A stretch of DNA of 64,000 bases, from positions 39,354 to 103,353 of IMG/VR virus record IMGVR_UViG_3300032291_001296. One strand, 5' to 3'. Shown one piece after another: positions 1-14,800 of this stretch (its first letter is position 1; each line of letters opens with the position of its first letter). Below the pieces are notes generated by a model. That model had not been told where the DNA came from, did no database searches, and worked only from the letters and a program-made list of their open reading frames with translations. The position numbers were made by a program, and so were the translations under genes. Source of the DNA: a virus.

Positions 1-2843
1 CCAAGAATATTAGATGTGTTTCCAAACTTCTCTAATGTAGTAGCTTCTATTAATGGGAAGAACGATATAGATTTGTTTTGAAGATAACCTAATTGTTTAC
101 CTTTCTCATTCAATGCTGTTAAGAACTTCCACATATTTAATGCAGCTTCATTCTTAGCCATGTTCTCATATTCTTTAGAATAATGCCCTTCTTCAATCAT
201 TGCTTGATTAAACAATCTATTGAAATTATAATCATTGTACCCATTGAACTTTTCTCTATTAATATCAATAGAGTTTCTAAGATTTGATTTATGCATTTCT
301 TTTAAACGAACATTCTCTTCATTGTCTAAAGAATATACAGTGTTATTTATTACTTGTAAGTTTTTATCAATGTATTCTTTTGCTAATGTATTGAACTTAT
401 CCATGTCCATTACAGACATAAGAAAACCTTTATCTTTATCTGTCTTAGCTTCTTTCACTTCATCTAAGAAGTCTTTATCTATCTTCTTAATTAACTCAGG
501 TCCAGATGGTGTCATCTTACCTATTAAATCAAATGCATTTTTACCTTGCTGACGTGCTGATTGTTCTAATGGAATAAGTAAGTCACCAAATGTTTTTATT
601 TGTTTAGATGCTTCTCTATTAACCATAGATGCAGCATTCATCAATAAGTTAGAAGCAAGCTTAACTAATTTTGCAGAAAGCTTTGTTCCCTCAGCCCATG
701 TTTTAGCCCAAGCACTTATTTGTGCTTCAGCTTCTGTAACACTCATCTTATTTGTTTCAGAAACAATACCTTGTTTAACAGCAAGATTAGCTGTATAGAT
801 TTTCATTAAATCAAGTATCTTCTCTTGCATTCTTGCAGTGCTCTTAGTAATATCTTCAAGTCCAGCAAGTACTTTCTTGTTCTCTTCTGTCATACCTTGT
901 TTAGGGTATTGAGAAAGAAACACTTCATCCATAGAAGCAAACTTGTTTGCACTCTTTTGGTATTCTAATAACTCTTTTAATCCTTGTTTAAGAGCTGCTT
1001 CATCTAAGTTATTGTAATCTAGTTTTTCAAAATCAGCAATAGTGGTCTTAGCATTGTCTAAGAATGTCTTAGCAACATTATATAAAGGTTCGAAGTTTAA
1101 CTTAACATGTAAGTTACGTATAGCTCTACTAAGTTGTTCAAGCTGTTGTCTTCTAGCAAATTCTTTTTCTTCTGCTCCACCTTTCTTATATAGCTTCTCA
1201 TAGTGACTTTGTAATGAGTTTACAAGACTATCTACTTGTGAATTACCTGTACTCTCAGCTAATGAAGGAACAGGAAGCAAATACATATTTGTTTCTTTCA
1301 CTGCATCAAGCTTACCTATCTCAATACTTGTTGGAACAAGTGGAGATTTTTTATCTGATGGTACAGAGTTTTCATAGTTTAATATGAAAGGAATCATTCT
1401 AGCTTTACCTATCTGATCTCTTCTAAGTCCATAGTTTTGATCAATAGTGGTGTACTCAGCCATTTGAGGAACCCACTCTCTAATCTTAAACCAAGATAGG
1501 TCAGCGTTTTCTTTACTCTTATCTACAGTGGTGAATTTCCAGTCAAGTGTATCCACTTTGAAATCTTGTGTACCATCACTTTTTTTAACAGGATATACAG
1601 CTTTGAAATCCACTGCAGAAGCAATCATACCTTTCACTTTAGTATTAACCACTTTTTTCTCTATAAGAAATCTAGTTCCTTCTGGGTAGGAGTTAATTAA
1701 TGTTTGTGCAAATTCTCCAAGTTTAATTTGAAGACCTGCACTAAGTTTAGATGAAATAGGAGTGCTACCAAATTCATCTCTTATGTATCCATCTTTATCT
1801 ATAAGATTAGTAAGAATATATTGTTCTATGAATCTATGTCCTTCTGATCCCCAATCTCTTTTTTGTTCATCTACAAGTTTTTCAGCATCTGTTCTTTCAA
1901 ACTTCTTATTGAATAGAGCTTTAACTTTCTCTGTTACAGATTGAGCCACTCTTGTTCCTTGATATTTGTAATGTCGTTTATCTTCAACTGAATCAGGGAA
2001 TAACTCAAGACTATCATTATGTTCATTAACTGTATTAACATAATCATCCATTCTTTTCTTAACATCATCATCTATGTTAAAGAATATTCCCTTTTCTTTT
2101 ATATCAGCAAATGTACCAATCACTTTACCATCTACAATTGTATAAGCTGCAGTGTTGAATATATCAATATTAGATTTGCTATACACTCCTCTAATATAAT
2201 CAAGAATAGTTTCCCACCATCTTTGAATCATTGATCTAGTTTCTTCTTGCATTAAATCTGAAGAAGTATTTGGATCTCCAGGAGTATAATCAAGTACTTG
2301 AGCTATAAGTTGGTCAACAGCTTCTTTTTTAATCTTACGAATGTTTGGTTTACCATCAGGTAGTTGATATTCTTTTATTCCTTTATATTTATCAAAAACT
2401 TGTTTGTAGATTTTGAATCTATCTATCTTACTAATAAGTTCTGTTATAAGTCTTGGATTAGTTTGTTCTAGAATAGCTGTAGCAACGTGAATGATCTCTT
2501 GTGATACAACTACATCTTCCACTCCTTGTGCAACAGCTATCACTCCTTTAACAAGATCAGAAAGTCCAGTTACACCTTTTAAATCTATATCTGGATTATG
2601 TTTAGCATAATCGTCTAATGATACAAAGTCTATGCCCATTTCTTTAGCAGAAGCTTTTAAAACATCTAGCGTTTGCTTTGATGATTTATCTTCTTTGACA
2701 ATATCTGATAGCTTAGGAAAGTTATCTAAACCATTAGATTCCTGCCACAAAGAAACCTTTGCAGCAAGAACTATTGGATTGATATTAGATTGTTCAGCTA
2801 GTGCTTTGAACTCTGGTGAGTTTTTATTTATGCAATGTGCCAT
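1..2843 (-). CDS. Giant virion cargo protein with PD-(D/E)XK nuclease-like domain (3' end outside window)
   Basis: The frame is open from the ATG at 2843 to the window edge, so at least 947 residues are present and the C-terminus is missing. The start MAHCINKNSPEF and the phrase 'WQESNGLDNFP' fit the N-terminus I recall for giant crAss-like virion proteins. A nuclease-like core is visible: helix G335-H-R-F-I-E340, a strand ending at D412, then D434-W-K436, the order seen in RecB/Cas4-type PD-(D/E)XK enzymes. The rest is helical with coiled-coil stretches. It lies 9 nt after the virion RNA polymerase gene, so it is probably in the same transcript and packaged with it. Nuclease activity is inference from motifs. 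Confidence 0.75.
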   Translation of the reverse strand, partial: MAHCINKNSPEFKALAEQSNINPIVLAAKVSLWQESNGLDNFPKLSDIVKEDKSSKQTLDVLKASAKEMGIDFVSLDDYAKHNPDIDLKGVTGLSDLVKGVIAVAQGVEDVVVSQEIIHVATAILEQTNPRLITELISKIDRFKIYKQVFDKYKGIKEYQLPDGKPNIRKIKKEAVDQLIAQVLDYTPGDPNTSSDLMQEETRSMIQRWWETILDYIRGVYSKSNIDIFNTAAYTIVDGKVIGTFADIKEKGIFFNIDDDVKKRMDDYVNTVNEHNDSLELFPDSVEDKRHYKYQGTRVAQSVTEKVKALFNKKFERTDAEKLVDEQKRDWGSEGHRFIEQYILTNLIDKDGYIRDEFGSTPISSKLSAGLQIKLGEFAQTLINSYPEGTRFLIEKKVVNTKVKGMIASAVDFKAVYPVKKSDGTQDFKVDTLDWKFTTVDKSKENADLSWFKIREWVPQMAEYTTIDQNYGLRRDQIGKARMIPFILNYENSVPSDKKSPLVPTSIEIGKLDAVKETNMYLLPVPSLAESTGNSQVDSLVNSLQSHYEKLYKKGGAEEKEFARRQQLEQLSRAIRNLHVKLNFEPLYNVAKTFLDNAKTTIADFEKLDYNNLDEAALKQGLKELLEYQKSANKFASMDEVFLSQYPKQGMTEENKKVLAGLEDITKSTARMQEKILDLMKIYTANLAVKQGIVSETNKMSVTEAEAQISAWAKTWAEGTKLSAKLVKLASNLLMNAASMVNREASKQIKTFGDLLIPLEQSARQQGKNAFDLIGKMTPSGPELIKKIDKDFLDEVKEAKTDKDKGFLMSVMDMDKFNTLAKEYIDKNLQVINNTVYSLDNEENVRLKEMHKSNLRNSIDINREKFNGYNDYNFNRLFNQAMIEEGHYSKEYENMAKNEAALNMWKFLTALNEKGKQLGYLQNKSISFFPLIEATTLEKFGNTSNIL

Positions 2844-2852
2844 TTGATATTA

Positions 2853-5800
2853 TTATTGATTACAACCTTGATCTTCTTGGTCTTTTATAGTTTTCTTTTC
2901 TTCAGGAGTTGTAGCATCCCATTCTTCTTGTGTTACACTATCAGGTTTTTCACTTACAGTTTCTGTAGGTTCAACTATCACTTCAGAAATACCTTGATAT
3001 ATCATTACAACATCATTGTCACTCACCTCACCTGATTTGATTTGTTTACCTTGAGCATCTGTAGCTTTCTCTACTTTCTCATATCCATTATCTAATACAG
3101 ATGATCTTTCGTAATCATAATATTCCTGAGCTCTGAATGAATCTCCCCATGCGTTGATAGCTTTGAAGATGTGTTTCACATACACCTTTCCATTTTTTTC
3201 AGTTACATCAACCAATGGAATTGGATTACCTTTCTCGTCTTTTGTATATACTTTTTGTAATAACACTTTATGTATGTGAGAGTAGTCTCCATTTTTCTTT
3301 CTTTTCATTCTTTCTGCATAAGGAATAGAATCTTCCCAGCTATATGTAATGAAATCATTTCTTCCATCACCAAAAGGACTAATACCTATCACCATTGGAA
3401 GAGCTCCATTATTCATAGCTTTCTTCAATTGTCCAGGTGTAAAGTATTGATTAGGATCATATAAGTTAGCACCTCTTCCATAATTAGATTTATTCAATAG
3501 CATCTTAGCTTTCATAAATGGAATGATGGTATAATTATTCCAGTTATTTCTTTCAAAAACACGTAGCTTTTGGAAGTCAGCTAAGTTAGGCATATTTTCT
3601 AAATTAGACAATGTTTGATTATATATTTCTTTGAAATCTTTATAAGGAAGAAGGTTAGTGAAAGCAATAGGAGAATTAGTAAGTCCTGATTGAATTACAG
3701 CAAGTCTTACAAGTTTTCCATAAAGATCTTTTCCTTCACCATCTAAATACTTTTTCAATTCTTCAAATCCATATATGATAAGGTTTTGATCATACACTTT
3801 ATTATCTCTTCCTGCAATATATAGATTATCAGCTTTACCTTCTTTAATACCAGCTTCCATCTTAATAGAGTTAAGAATGATGTTATTGAATAATGGATGA
3901 TCCTCTTTAGGAGCAATTCCTTTGTGTTTGTTTCCTAATATAGAATCTCTGAAGTTAATGATCTGTTGAGCAGCACTTTCTTTTGTACTGGTTCCTAATA
4001 ATATATTTGCAACATTAATATTAATGTTTCTATCAGTTTGTACAGCCCAGTCAAAAAGATCATTCACTGCTTTCTGACTCACCTTAACAAACTCTCTATC
4101 ACTTAGTTTCACATAAGGAGTTAACACTTCTTCCATTACAGATCTTACATTAACTTTATCAGATATAAGGATTTCAGAAAACGCATCTCTTACATTAAAT
4201 ATAGTGTCTTTAAGAACTCCTTTAAATGAACTACTTAATAGTTTATCTACAGAAGAGATGATAGATTTTCTAGCTTTCTCTAATTGAAGTCTTTTCTTAA
4301 ATACTATATATGGATCATTGATTACAGCAGTATCAAAGTTAGATCCTTGTACTACATCAAACAATTGAGATGCCATTTTAGAATACTTGATAAACTCTTT
4401 TAGTATGTATTGCTGTTGTAGTTTTTGAATACCATCCATTTCATTTTTCATTCCAGCTTTATTATACTTAAGCATTTTAAATAGATCAGCTTCTGATGGA
4501 ATTCCAGAAATAGTAGGTCTTTGTTTAACAGGTATAGATGATTCATATGCCTCTAATGTAGAGTTCATTATACCATCATTAAATAACCACGTGTATCCAT
4601 TGTTATCTAATGAACGTAGGTAGTCTTTAATGATAGGTTGGTTCATGAAATACGCAACAGTATTTACAGGTACACCAACTTTAATTAAGAATAACCAAGT
4701 GGAAGCTACGTTTTGTGTAGCACCAAGTCTCATAATCCATGGACCCTTAGAGATATCCACATATCCATCTATGAACTGTCCAATGATATCAGATATATAT
4801 TTACCAGCTTTGTTCTTAATTAATGATAGAGTAGGTCTTATTTTACCATCAACTACAATTGTATTATACTCTTCAAAGTTAATATTTGGATCAGTAGCAA
4901 ATGTATTTGAAAGTGGATTACCACCTAGTATTTCTCTATCTACAGGGTCAACATCTTTTAATTTATCAAAATCAATATATGTTGCAACACGTTGATTATC
5001 AGCATTGTTAGTTTGACCAGTAGCAGCAATACCAATTGCATATTTACCAGATACAAACGCTTGTCTTAAAGCAGACATAAATGTTCTACTTAACATGTTT
5101 CCTACATTACCATAGTCAATCTCTGGATTACCCATCTCTTCATTAATCTCTATAGATAGATTCTTCATCTCATCTGCAGAGTTAGGTTTGATTAAGTTTT
5201 CAAAGTTTGATTCATGACTAACTAAGTTCTGTAATGATTGAATATATGCATTCTCAAGAGATTGTTTATACCATACCTCTGCTTGTTGTTCTGCCCAAAC
5301 TTCAGTTAATGCTTCATCTGTAAGCTTTTCTAATTTTCCTTGTTTCTCTTGGATAGTTTTAATTAATTGAGCTTGTACCTCATCAGCATCTAATTGACCA
5401 TCTTGAACTTGTTCTGGGAACCAATCAGTGATGATAGGTAACCATTTGTTTCTAGTGTAGTCATCAGCTGTACTATCTATAATATTTTGGAATATTTCAT
5501 AAGTACCTTTAGATGAGTTTACAGATTTTGCTTGTTTGTAGATTTCTGCATTATTATTTTCAATAGCTATAGCTTTGAATTTATCAATAGCTTGTTGACC
5601 ATATCCTAAGAAAGGAACCATTCTTAATTTTCCTGAAGCATCAGAATATACATTCTTTAAGTAGATCGATAATTTATCGATATCAAAATCCGATCCAACC
5701 TTCTTAACAAGAGCTGAAGGAACAACAACGTTATCACCAAAGTCTTTTGGTAAGAATTGTTTGATAACAAAACTATCAATAGAGTTTTGTTTCTGTGTAG

Positions 5801-8800
5801 GAATACGATATCCAATACCAGATAATATAGACTTACCTTCGTCTGTATCGTTTAGATAATCAAGAAGTTCTTTATCTGACATGTTTCTAGTTTGAGCATT
5901 GTCAAACCATCTAGAAATCATTATCTCACATACACGCTCACCATCTGCATTTTTATAAAACTTAAGTATATCAGATGTATAGCTGTATTTAACATTTCCT
6001 TTCTTGTCTTTGAATTCTTTTCCTTGAATACGATTAGACTCAAGAAGTGTAGAAGGAATCTGTACCTTCATACCTCCTGTTATTTTTTGAGAAGCAATGT
6101 TTTTATCAGCAATAGAATAAAGAATATTTCTAATTTGTTGGTATGCAGGAGTAGCTTCTAATACAACATCACCAGATTTAAATCCTTCAAGAGCGTCAGT
6201 GATATTATCATTCACCTCTCTCTTCAATATCTCATCACTTAATGTTTTGATCAGTTTGTCTTTATCTAATATGGTGAATGTAGCTTTACCATTTTCATCA
6301 ACTCCTTGTGTAATACCAAGTTTTTTCAATAGAGTTTTATATCCTTCCTCTATCTTAGCTTCAAGAAGTCTTTGGTTGTTTGCTATCTCTTTGTATAATG
6401 GAGAAGCTTTTTCTTTTTCTGCTTCTGTTTTAAGCTCACCCCATGCAACAAAACGTTCATTGATATCTTCAATAACATTTCCTTTCTTATCTTTAATCTC
6501 AAAGTCAATTGGTACACCAGCATCCATGAAGTCCATGGTTACAAGTTTTGTAATCTGAGATCCTTGAGTTACTACTGGGTTATCTTTAGAAGGAACCTCA
6601 GTTTGTAATCCCATAATAGAGAATGGAATGTTATTTAACTCTTTAAAAGAAGCTTCATTGAATTCTCCTGAAGGAAGATAAAGAGGAGTAGCTTCACCAG
6701 CTCCCACTTTTCTACCTGATGCATATACAGCATAATCTGCATTCTCTCTTTGCATTTTATTATACATCTTAATTGCATTTGAATCAGGATTTAATTCATG
6801 CATTATTCTAAATGATAATGGAACCAAAGCGAACTTATCTAATACAACATCATTGTAGTTTTGTCCATCCACTTTATTTCCTGATACAATAGGTTTAATA
6901 GCAGTGTAAAGACTTCTTATGTTAGGATTTTTTCCAACGTATCTAACTTCACCAGATGAGTCAGTTGTCTTTTTAATATTAAATGCTTTCTCCTCATCAG
7001 TAAGAACAAGTCCTTGATTTCTTTTTTCTTCTTCTGTTAACCCTTCGCCTTTAACAACTTTCTCATATGCTATATCATATCTATATTGTTTCTCTTTAGC
7101 ATCATTCCATTGACCTGTACGAAGAAGGAATACACGAGTTGCTTTCAATGAAATCAATCCACCACCATCTGTTTCTTCATATGCTTTCATGTATTCTTCA
7201 AAGTCTGCAGTAGAGAATACATCATCAATCACTGTAGATACAAAATGATCTACATTCATATCTGTATATCCTATATCTCCAGGAGCAAACCCTTTATTGT
7301 ATTGCTCATTTAATGCAGAATTAACTTTGTTAGAACCATATAATAAAGCTTGTCTAGGTGAGTTAAAGTTTTTAATACGTTTCAACTCATCATTATATTG
7401 ATAAGGATCTGAATAAACAAGTTTATGCATCTCTATATTAGCTATCATATAGTTAGTAGATAACACTTTCAACTTGTTCTCATATTCTTCTTTTGATAAA
7501 ACATCATCTTCAGAGAATGATAATCCTTCAGTTTCTACTCCTTCAGCAGTCGTGTATACAGCACCAAATTCTCTAAGTACTCTATCTGTAGTTGATGCAT
7601 CTTGAGCTATGAAACTATTAACAGCAGCGTTTATTTCTTTCTTATTATCTTCATATAGTTTTTCTGCAGATTTTTTAGAATTAGTTTTAGACATAATCTG
7701 ATTATGTAGCTTATCTCCTAGAATAGATTTGAAGAAACGTAAGTCTGTTGATTTTCTATCACCAACTACTTTTCTTCCATCTCTAGCAAGTGCCACTTCA
7801 GCCATAAAATAATTTCTAAAAATCTCTAAGTGCTTACCATTTTTAAATGCTTCTTCTGTAACAAATGGATCATCCTCATTATGCATCTTAATAGCATGCT
7901 CAATAGAAGCATCTCCTGGTACAAGGTTCTCATATATACCTCCTAGGTTAAGATTGATTCCTTGTAAGAATCTTTGTTTAGCAGAAAGCTTAGAACTCTC
8001 TTTCTTGTTACCAGTTTGTTCATTAACTGTTCCATCAATGAACACAGGTTTCATAAGATCTTCTGTACCAGCAATACGTCCACCATCACCATCTTCTGCT
8101 AAGTCAAACATCTTATTTAACATCACGCTACTATCTTTAGCAAATACGTCTGTTAATAAATAGCTGTATGAAGAGAACCCTTTAGTTGCATCATTTAACT
8201 GTCTGATGTTACTTAATTTAGAAAGTACATCATGAATAGAACTAATAGCATTAGTTCCAATAAATGATTGTGTACGCTCTCCATTGATATTGAAATATGT
8301 ACTTTCAAAATCAGGGTTTTCAAGAATAGCTTTTATAGTTCCTAATTGAGTAAGACGTTTATCTATATCCAATGTCTTAGCACTAAGTGTAGCAACATCT
8401 TCTAATCCAGCTAAACTTTTTTGAATTCCTTCTACAGCTTTTCTAAATAATCTAAGTTGATCAGGATTCAAACTATTTTTAATTTGGTCTCCAGTCATTG
8501 GTTTTTTAGAATCTCCTATGATAAAGTTTATTCCCATACCTTGCAAGAATGCAACATATTGATCTAATTGACCTGAATTAAATTTAATGTTTTTAGTAAT
8601 TGTTTTAGGATTGTATTTTTGTGTTTTAGTGTTGTAGAATAAATAATCATTGTTATCTGTTCTAGTTGCTTCAATGATGTTATTAATCATCTCACGCTTA
8701 GCTTGTCTAGCAGCTCCACTTAATACAGAGTTACCAATCACCACTTCACCTGAAGGAAGAATAAACACTGTAACAACATCTGCATTCTGTTTCTTCATTG

Positions 8801-11800
8801 CGTTCCAGAAAGCTGTCATTAATTGAAGATCATGTTGTTTCAATGAATCCCAATTAATTTTTTCTTTAATAGAACTTCCTCCTGTTAAACGTCTATATAA
8901 AACTTCAAAGTTTGGATTAGCTTTAGCCATTGCTCTAAGTCTCTCAAACATCTCATCAACATTTACAGAATCATGTAATGAATTCATTAATGTAACAAAT
9001 GCTTGATCTGCAGGCATTAATACAACACCACCAACTGTAGAGATTTCAGGAATAATTTCACCTTTAACTATTTTAGTTTTAGGAAGTGTAGCTAATAAAA
9101 GTTTTACTACACGGTTTGCTTTTCTGAAAGAGTCAATCTTTCTAGCATCCATGTAATCTGATTTACCAGAATTGTCTTCATCGTTTAAGTTAAGCTCATC
9201 GTTCTCATCAAACTCAATAGCATAAGACTTAAGATGCTCTTCGTGTTTCTCAACAATAGCAGGCCAATCTTTTTTGATGTTATCAAATAAATCTTTTAAA
9301 GCATTGATCTCTGGAGTGATCTCTTTTTCTGTTTTTGTTTTATCATCTACTTGTGCATATAACTGATCTCTAAGTTCAAGAACACAATCTTCTAAAATCT
9401 CTTGTTTAAGTCTAGCATATAGCTGAGCTTTCTTAGGTTTCTCCACTTCAAAAAGACTTTGACTAGTTTGAGATAGATAAGACAATGTACTGTATGTCAT
9501 GTGTTGAATAATATCATGCAATTGTGTAGCAGGGATATTTTTCACTTTAAGTCTGAACTCAGACGTTTCATCACCTTCAGCAGATTCTATATCTTGAATA
9601 CCTTTATTAGCATAAGATAGTTTTGTTTCAAATGGATTGTATTGTGCATAGTATCCATTACCTATCTTAGCAAATAACTCTTTTGTATTTGTTTGAGCTT
9701 TTTCTCCTGTAAAGAAACCTTTAATGAAGTCAATCAACTCAGAGAACATTCTACCAATTAATCCTTTTGATGCCATTGGTTTACCTAACTTATCAGCAAG
9801 AACAGCATCTCTGAATTCCTCAGCAAGTTGTTCTTTAATTTGATCAGCTATAGCATATTTATATTCAACTCTTTCACCAGTCTCTCTATCTATAAATGAT
9901 CCTTTTCTTTTTCTGAACTCATCAAGAATAGCTTGTTTCTCTTCAGGACCAGCAAACATTTTCCATACAGCTTCAAACACCTCATGATAAGCAGTACCTA
10001 TCTCAGCATTTTCATATACGTATATAGCAGCATTATGAAACATACCCCAAGCTTCTCTACCATTAGTAGCTTGAATGATATTCTTCACTCTATATATAGG
10101 AACATTTGGCATCACCTTTTTAATAAACTCTCCCACCTTATTCCAGTTCTCTGGAACAATAGTATCCATTTTATTTGTGATAGCTAGTCTATATAGTTTT
10201 CTTGATCCTTTTGATTTAGGTTTAGCAGGTGTATTCCAGGTAACATCATCATCCTCTTCTATTTGTTCAGGAGTTATTTCTTCTTTACCTTCTATATCAG
10301 AAACTTCTTCTTCTACTACAGGAGCTGGATCAGCAACTGGAGGAAGATTTGGAACTTGTTGTTGTACAAGTTGTGGAGCTATTTTCTTTTCAATAGCTTT
10401 AATTAAAATGTTAGCTGCTTTGTTATGATCTACTTTCTTTTGTTCAGCTAAGTTAATAATAGCATCTGCAGACTCATCTAGATTGATATCCACTTCACCT
10501 TGCTCATTAGCAAAGTACATAACTGTTCCATAGTCAGTTTCTAATATATTAGGAGTGGCATCATCAAAATTAACAACTTCATCACTCACTGCAGCAGCTG
10601 GTTTAGCTACAGGAGCAGGTGCAACAGGTGCAGGTTCTGTAGCAGTTTGTGTAGCTGCAGGTTTATTAATTTTATTCTCAACAGCTTTTATTAAGTTACT
10701 AATTGCCCAGTTTTGAGCTTCCTCATCTGATTTTCCAACAGCAGTCTTTTTCTTTGCTAATTCAAGAATAGCATCTTCAGAAGCTTCTAAATCAAGTCCT
10801 ACGTTACCTTCTTCATCTACAGTGAATACGATATCTCCTAGATCAGGATTGTTAATTGTATTAGGTGTAATACCATCAAATGCAAATTCTTCTTTAGCTG
10901 TAGACTTATCTTGTGAAATAACTGGTTGAACAGCAACTACAGCTGGTTCTGGTTTAACATATGTTCTACCTGTACTATTCAATGTGAAATAGATTCCATC
11001 TCTATTAGTAGGTTGACTTTCTGTAATAGGTCTAAACTGTGTAGCTAATGGAAGTTCTTTATTATCTCTAGCTATAGTTAATTTACCATTAGCATCAGGA
11101 GCTTTATCTGATAATAAATAAGTTTGGTAGTTAGGCCATTCTCTATTTATAGGATTTCCTTCAGAGTCAATGCCTGTGATTTCATAGTATGGATTATTCC
11201 ATCCATCACTGTTCACTCTTAAAGAGTCTGTATTATTATACATCTCTTTAAGTAATGAAATGATAGCATCTTTATTATTTTGTAATGATGTAGGTGTAAA
11301 GTCAAAGTATTCTTTTGAATCTTTAGCAAGACCAGACATAAATAATTTTACAACTGGTTCACCATTATCATCTTTAACTGTTTCAAACCAGATGTTGTTA
11401 TATCCTGCAGGTTTTCTTTTTCCACTTTGATCTTTTGCAATACCCCAATAAACTACAGATTTTAACCAATTGAATAAGTCTTTAGAACTATCATTTATTT
11501 CACCATCTCTTAAAGCATTCTTTGTAATCTGATGCATTACATCAAATATAGTATTAGCTTCTTTGTCAGTGAATTTTCTATTGAATAATTTAGCTAGTCC
11601 TCTTCCAGGTATTCTTAAGAACACTCTACCAGTAGGAGTTGCAAAAGTTACTGATCCTTCAGATACAGATTCACCTGTTGTAGCCACCTCAACTACAGGA
11701 GATTTTCTTAATCCTGATTGAGTTACAAGACCTGCAGCTTGTGCAGAAGTTCTTGCTGCTTTATTTGTAACTTCATTTCCTGCTTGATCTTTATATGTAA

Positions 11801-14800
11801 CAAGTTGTGGTTGACCAAATGAAGCAGAGAAATCTTGCATATCATCTGCAGTTAACTCCACTTTAGATAATTGATCAGCAGACCATTCTTTATATTGTTG
11901 TTTTAATGATTCTTGTTCTTCAGTTAATGAACCATCTTCAGTTTCTTTTCTAAACATAGAATAAGTCTCACCATCATATGTAGCTGTAAGATCTGTGTTT
12001 GGAAATACTTGATAGATAGCATTGTTGATTTTATCTTCATCATTAAGAATAGGTTGACCATTTTGATCTACTACAGAGAAAGATCCATCTAGGTTATCTT
12101 GTACTACAACCATGTAGATGATTTCAGCTTTAGCTCTTTCTTTTCTTTCTCCCTCTGCCATATCTTGAAGGAAGTTTTCTGTAAGCCCAGGAAGAATATC
12201 ATCTTCAGTTTTAGTTGTAACAATCATTCCTTTAAGTTGATTCTTATTAGGGAATGTTTCTAACTTATTACCAAAGAAGTTTACTCTCTGTTGATGAGGA
12301 ACTAAATCATTAGTTGGTTTTGTTCCACCTACTACTGAAAAGTTATCTTTCTTAGCCATAGGCTCATAAGATTCTTTACCAAAGAAGTTTTGAATAGCAG
12401 TGGTAAGTGTACCAAGAAGATTCTTTTTCAACGTTTCATTATCACGCATTCTCTTCTCTTCAGCTTCTCTAGCTTTCTCATCTTCAGCAAATTGTTGGAA
12501 TGTATCCAATATCTTAGCTTTAGCCATTTGCTCAGCAATAAGATTGTCTAATCCAATTTTAAGATCTGCTATTTCTTTAACAAGACTTTCTGCTTGTTTA
12601 GAAAGCTCAGGAATCTTTAACTCATCTGCAAAGTCATTTATATCAGACTCTAGTTGTATAACCTTCTCTGTGAATCCTTGTCTATTTTCAATAAACATTC
12701 TTGCTCCTTCTTCTCCTAAGAATCTTTCTACATTAGCTTGTAGATCCTCAAGGAACAATGGAACATTAGGATTTTCTTCTTTTAATCTTTTAATATAGTC
12801 ATCAAATATAGATAATGCTTTTTGTAGCATATCATCTATTTGTTGCAATAACTTATCACTTGATTTGATAGACTCATTTGTTATATCAATAAAGTCTTCT
12901 AATGCATTGATGTCTTCTTTTAATTGTTTAATCATCTTCACACTATTCTGTGGAAGAGTCTCCATATTATCTAAGAATTCTTTAAAGAAAGGAAGTGTAG
13001 CTTCTAATTCTGCTTTCTCTTCTCTTAATGCAATGTTTTCTTTCTCAACTGTATCACGTAAGTTAGCCAGTGTATTAGTTAATTGTTTAAGAATAGTGGT
13101 AGGTCTTTTACGAACTTTACCTGCTTTAGTAAGACTTTCTTTAGCTATCTCAGCTTCTAAACGTTCTTGTTCTTTCTGAACAGCTTCTTTACTATTCTCT
13201 AACTTCTTATTGATTTCCTCAAGACGTTTAACAGTGTTCTCATATAAATCAGTGATGATTCTGTTTCTTGTTTGAAGCTTTTGTGATATGGTGGTTTCAG
13301 CACTAACAAACTCATCCATAGCTTTTTGCTGTACAGCAGTTAGATTACCAATAGGTCTGATACTAGCTCCAGAATATCCTTCTGCAGCAACAAACATTGT
13401 ATTCCAAACTTCTGTTCTTTGCACTTTACCATTCTCATCTACATATACAAATGTAAGTTTGTCTTTCTTATTGTTGTATTCTAACCTACCTTCAACTGGA
13501 TCACCATTTGATTTCTTAATATTATAGTTTCTGAATACAGTGTTCTGATGTTTCTCAAAGTAATTAAACTTCTTATCAGTCAACATCAAACTAGCTGGTG
13601 TTAAGCTATAACTTTCAAACTCTTCAGCAGATACATCTCTAACATTACCATTAGAAGCTTTAATCTTAATGGTACCATCTTCATTAATTCCTAATACAGT
13701 TAATCTAGGTTGACGATAAACTTCTTTACCACCTGCAGAATACTCAGTCACTTTACCAAGTACATACTCTGTACCTATCTCAATGTCTCTATTACCATTT
13801 TTAGTTTTAATTGTAATAGTTTCTTTAGGACCTTCATCAATTGTTTCTAACTCTACTGGTTGTTCTTTATAGTTTTCTGGATTCTTTTTAATCTCATCAT
13901 ACTCTTTTACAAACATTCCTCTCTTAAGAGTCATCAATGCTGAATCATCAAGAGCTTGAATTAAATCTTCTTTTTGATCACTAGTAAGTTTACTATCTGC
14001 TTTTATTTTAGCTAAAGCTTCTTCATAGCTTTCTTTCTTCCCTTCAGATATATCTGAAAGAATTTGATCTAAATTATCAACGTTACCAATAAGCTTCTCA
14101 GAAACTCTAGCAATTCGTTTATCATAGTCTGCAAGTTTAGTACCAGCATAGATTAATTTATCAATCACTGCAGGTGGATACATTTGTGAACCATCTTCAT
14201 TAACTTTACCTCCATAACGTAAGCTAAGAGATTGATACATTGTTTTTACATTGTTAGCTGTTTCTTCGAAGTTAGCTAACCTAGCCAAGTATGCTTCTTT
14301 TGTATCTGTAGCAAGAGCTTTACCTTCAGCTTGTAATTGAGAGAATCCTTCATCTGTACTAGCTAATGTTCTTTGATCATTTATATCAGCTCTAACAAGA
14401 TCAAATCTACCATATTTAATACGAGGTGTTAGGTAGTTGATAATGTAATCTGTTTCTTTATCTTTACTCTCAGTTAAGTTTCCTTGTTTTAAAAGTCTTT
14501 CTCTTTCTTCTTGAAGAGCGGTTCCTCTATTTACAGAATCAATAGTTTCTTTAGTGAAGTCTGAAAATCTGTATTGATTAAATTGCTCAACAGCTTTAGC
14601 TGTATTTGCAGCTTTTTCTTTGGCCTCCATATAATTACCTCTAGCCATCATTATAGATCCAGATAATCCACCAATAAGAACATTCTTAGCTCCTTCATCA
14701 GAAGTAAATCCTTCTTTTATACCAACACCTATAGACTCTAACCAATCAGTAGCTTTACCATCATATTTTTTATTATAATAGTCTTGTGTACCCATTTGGA

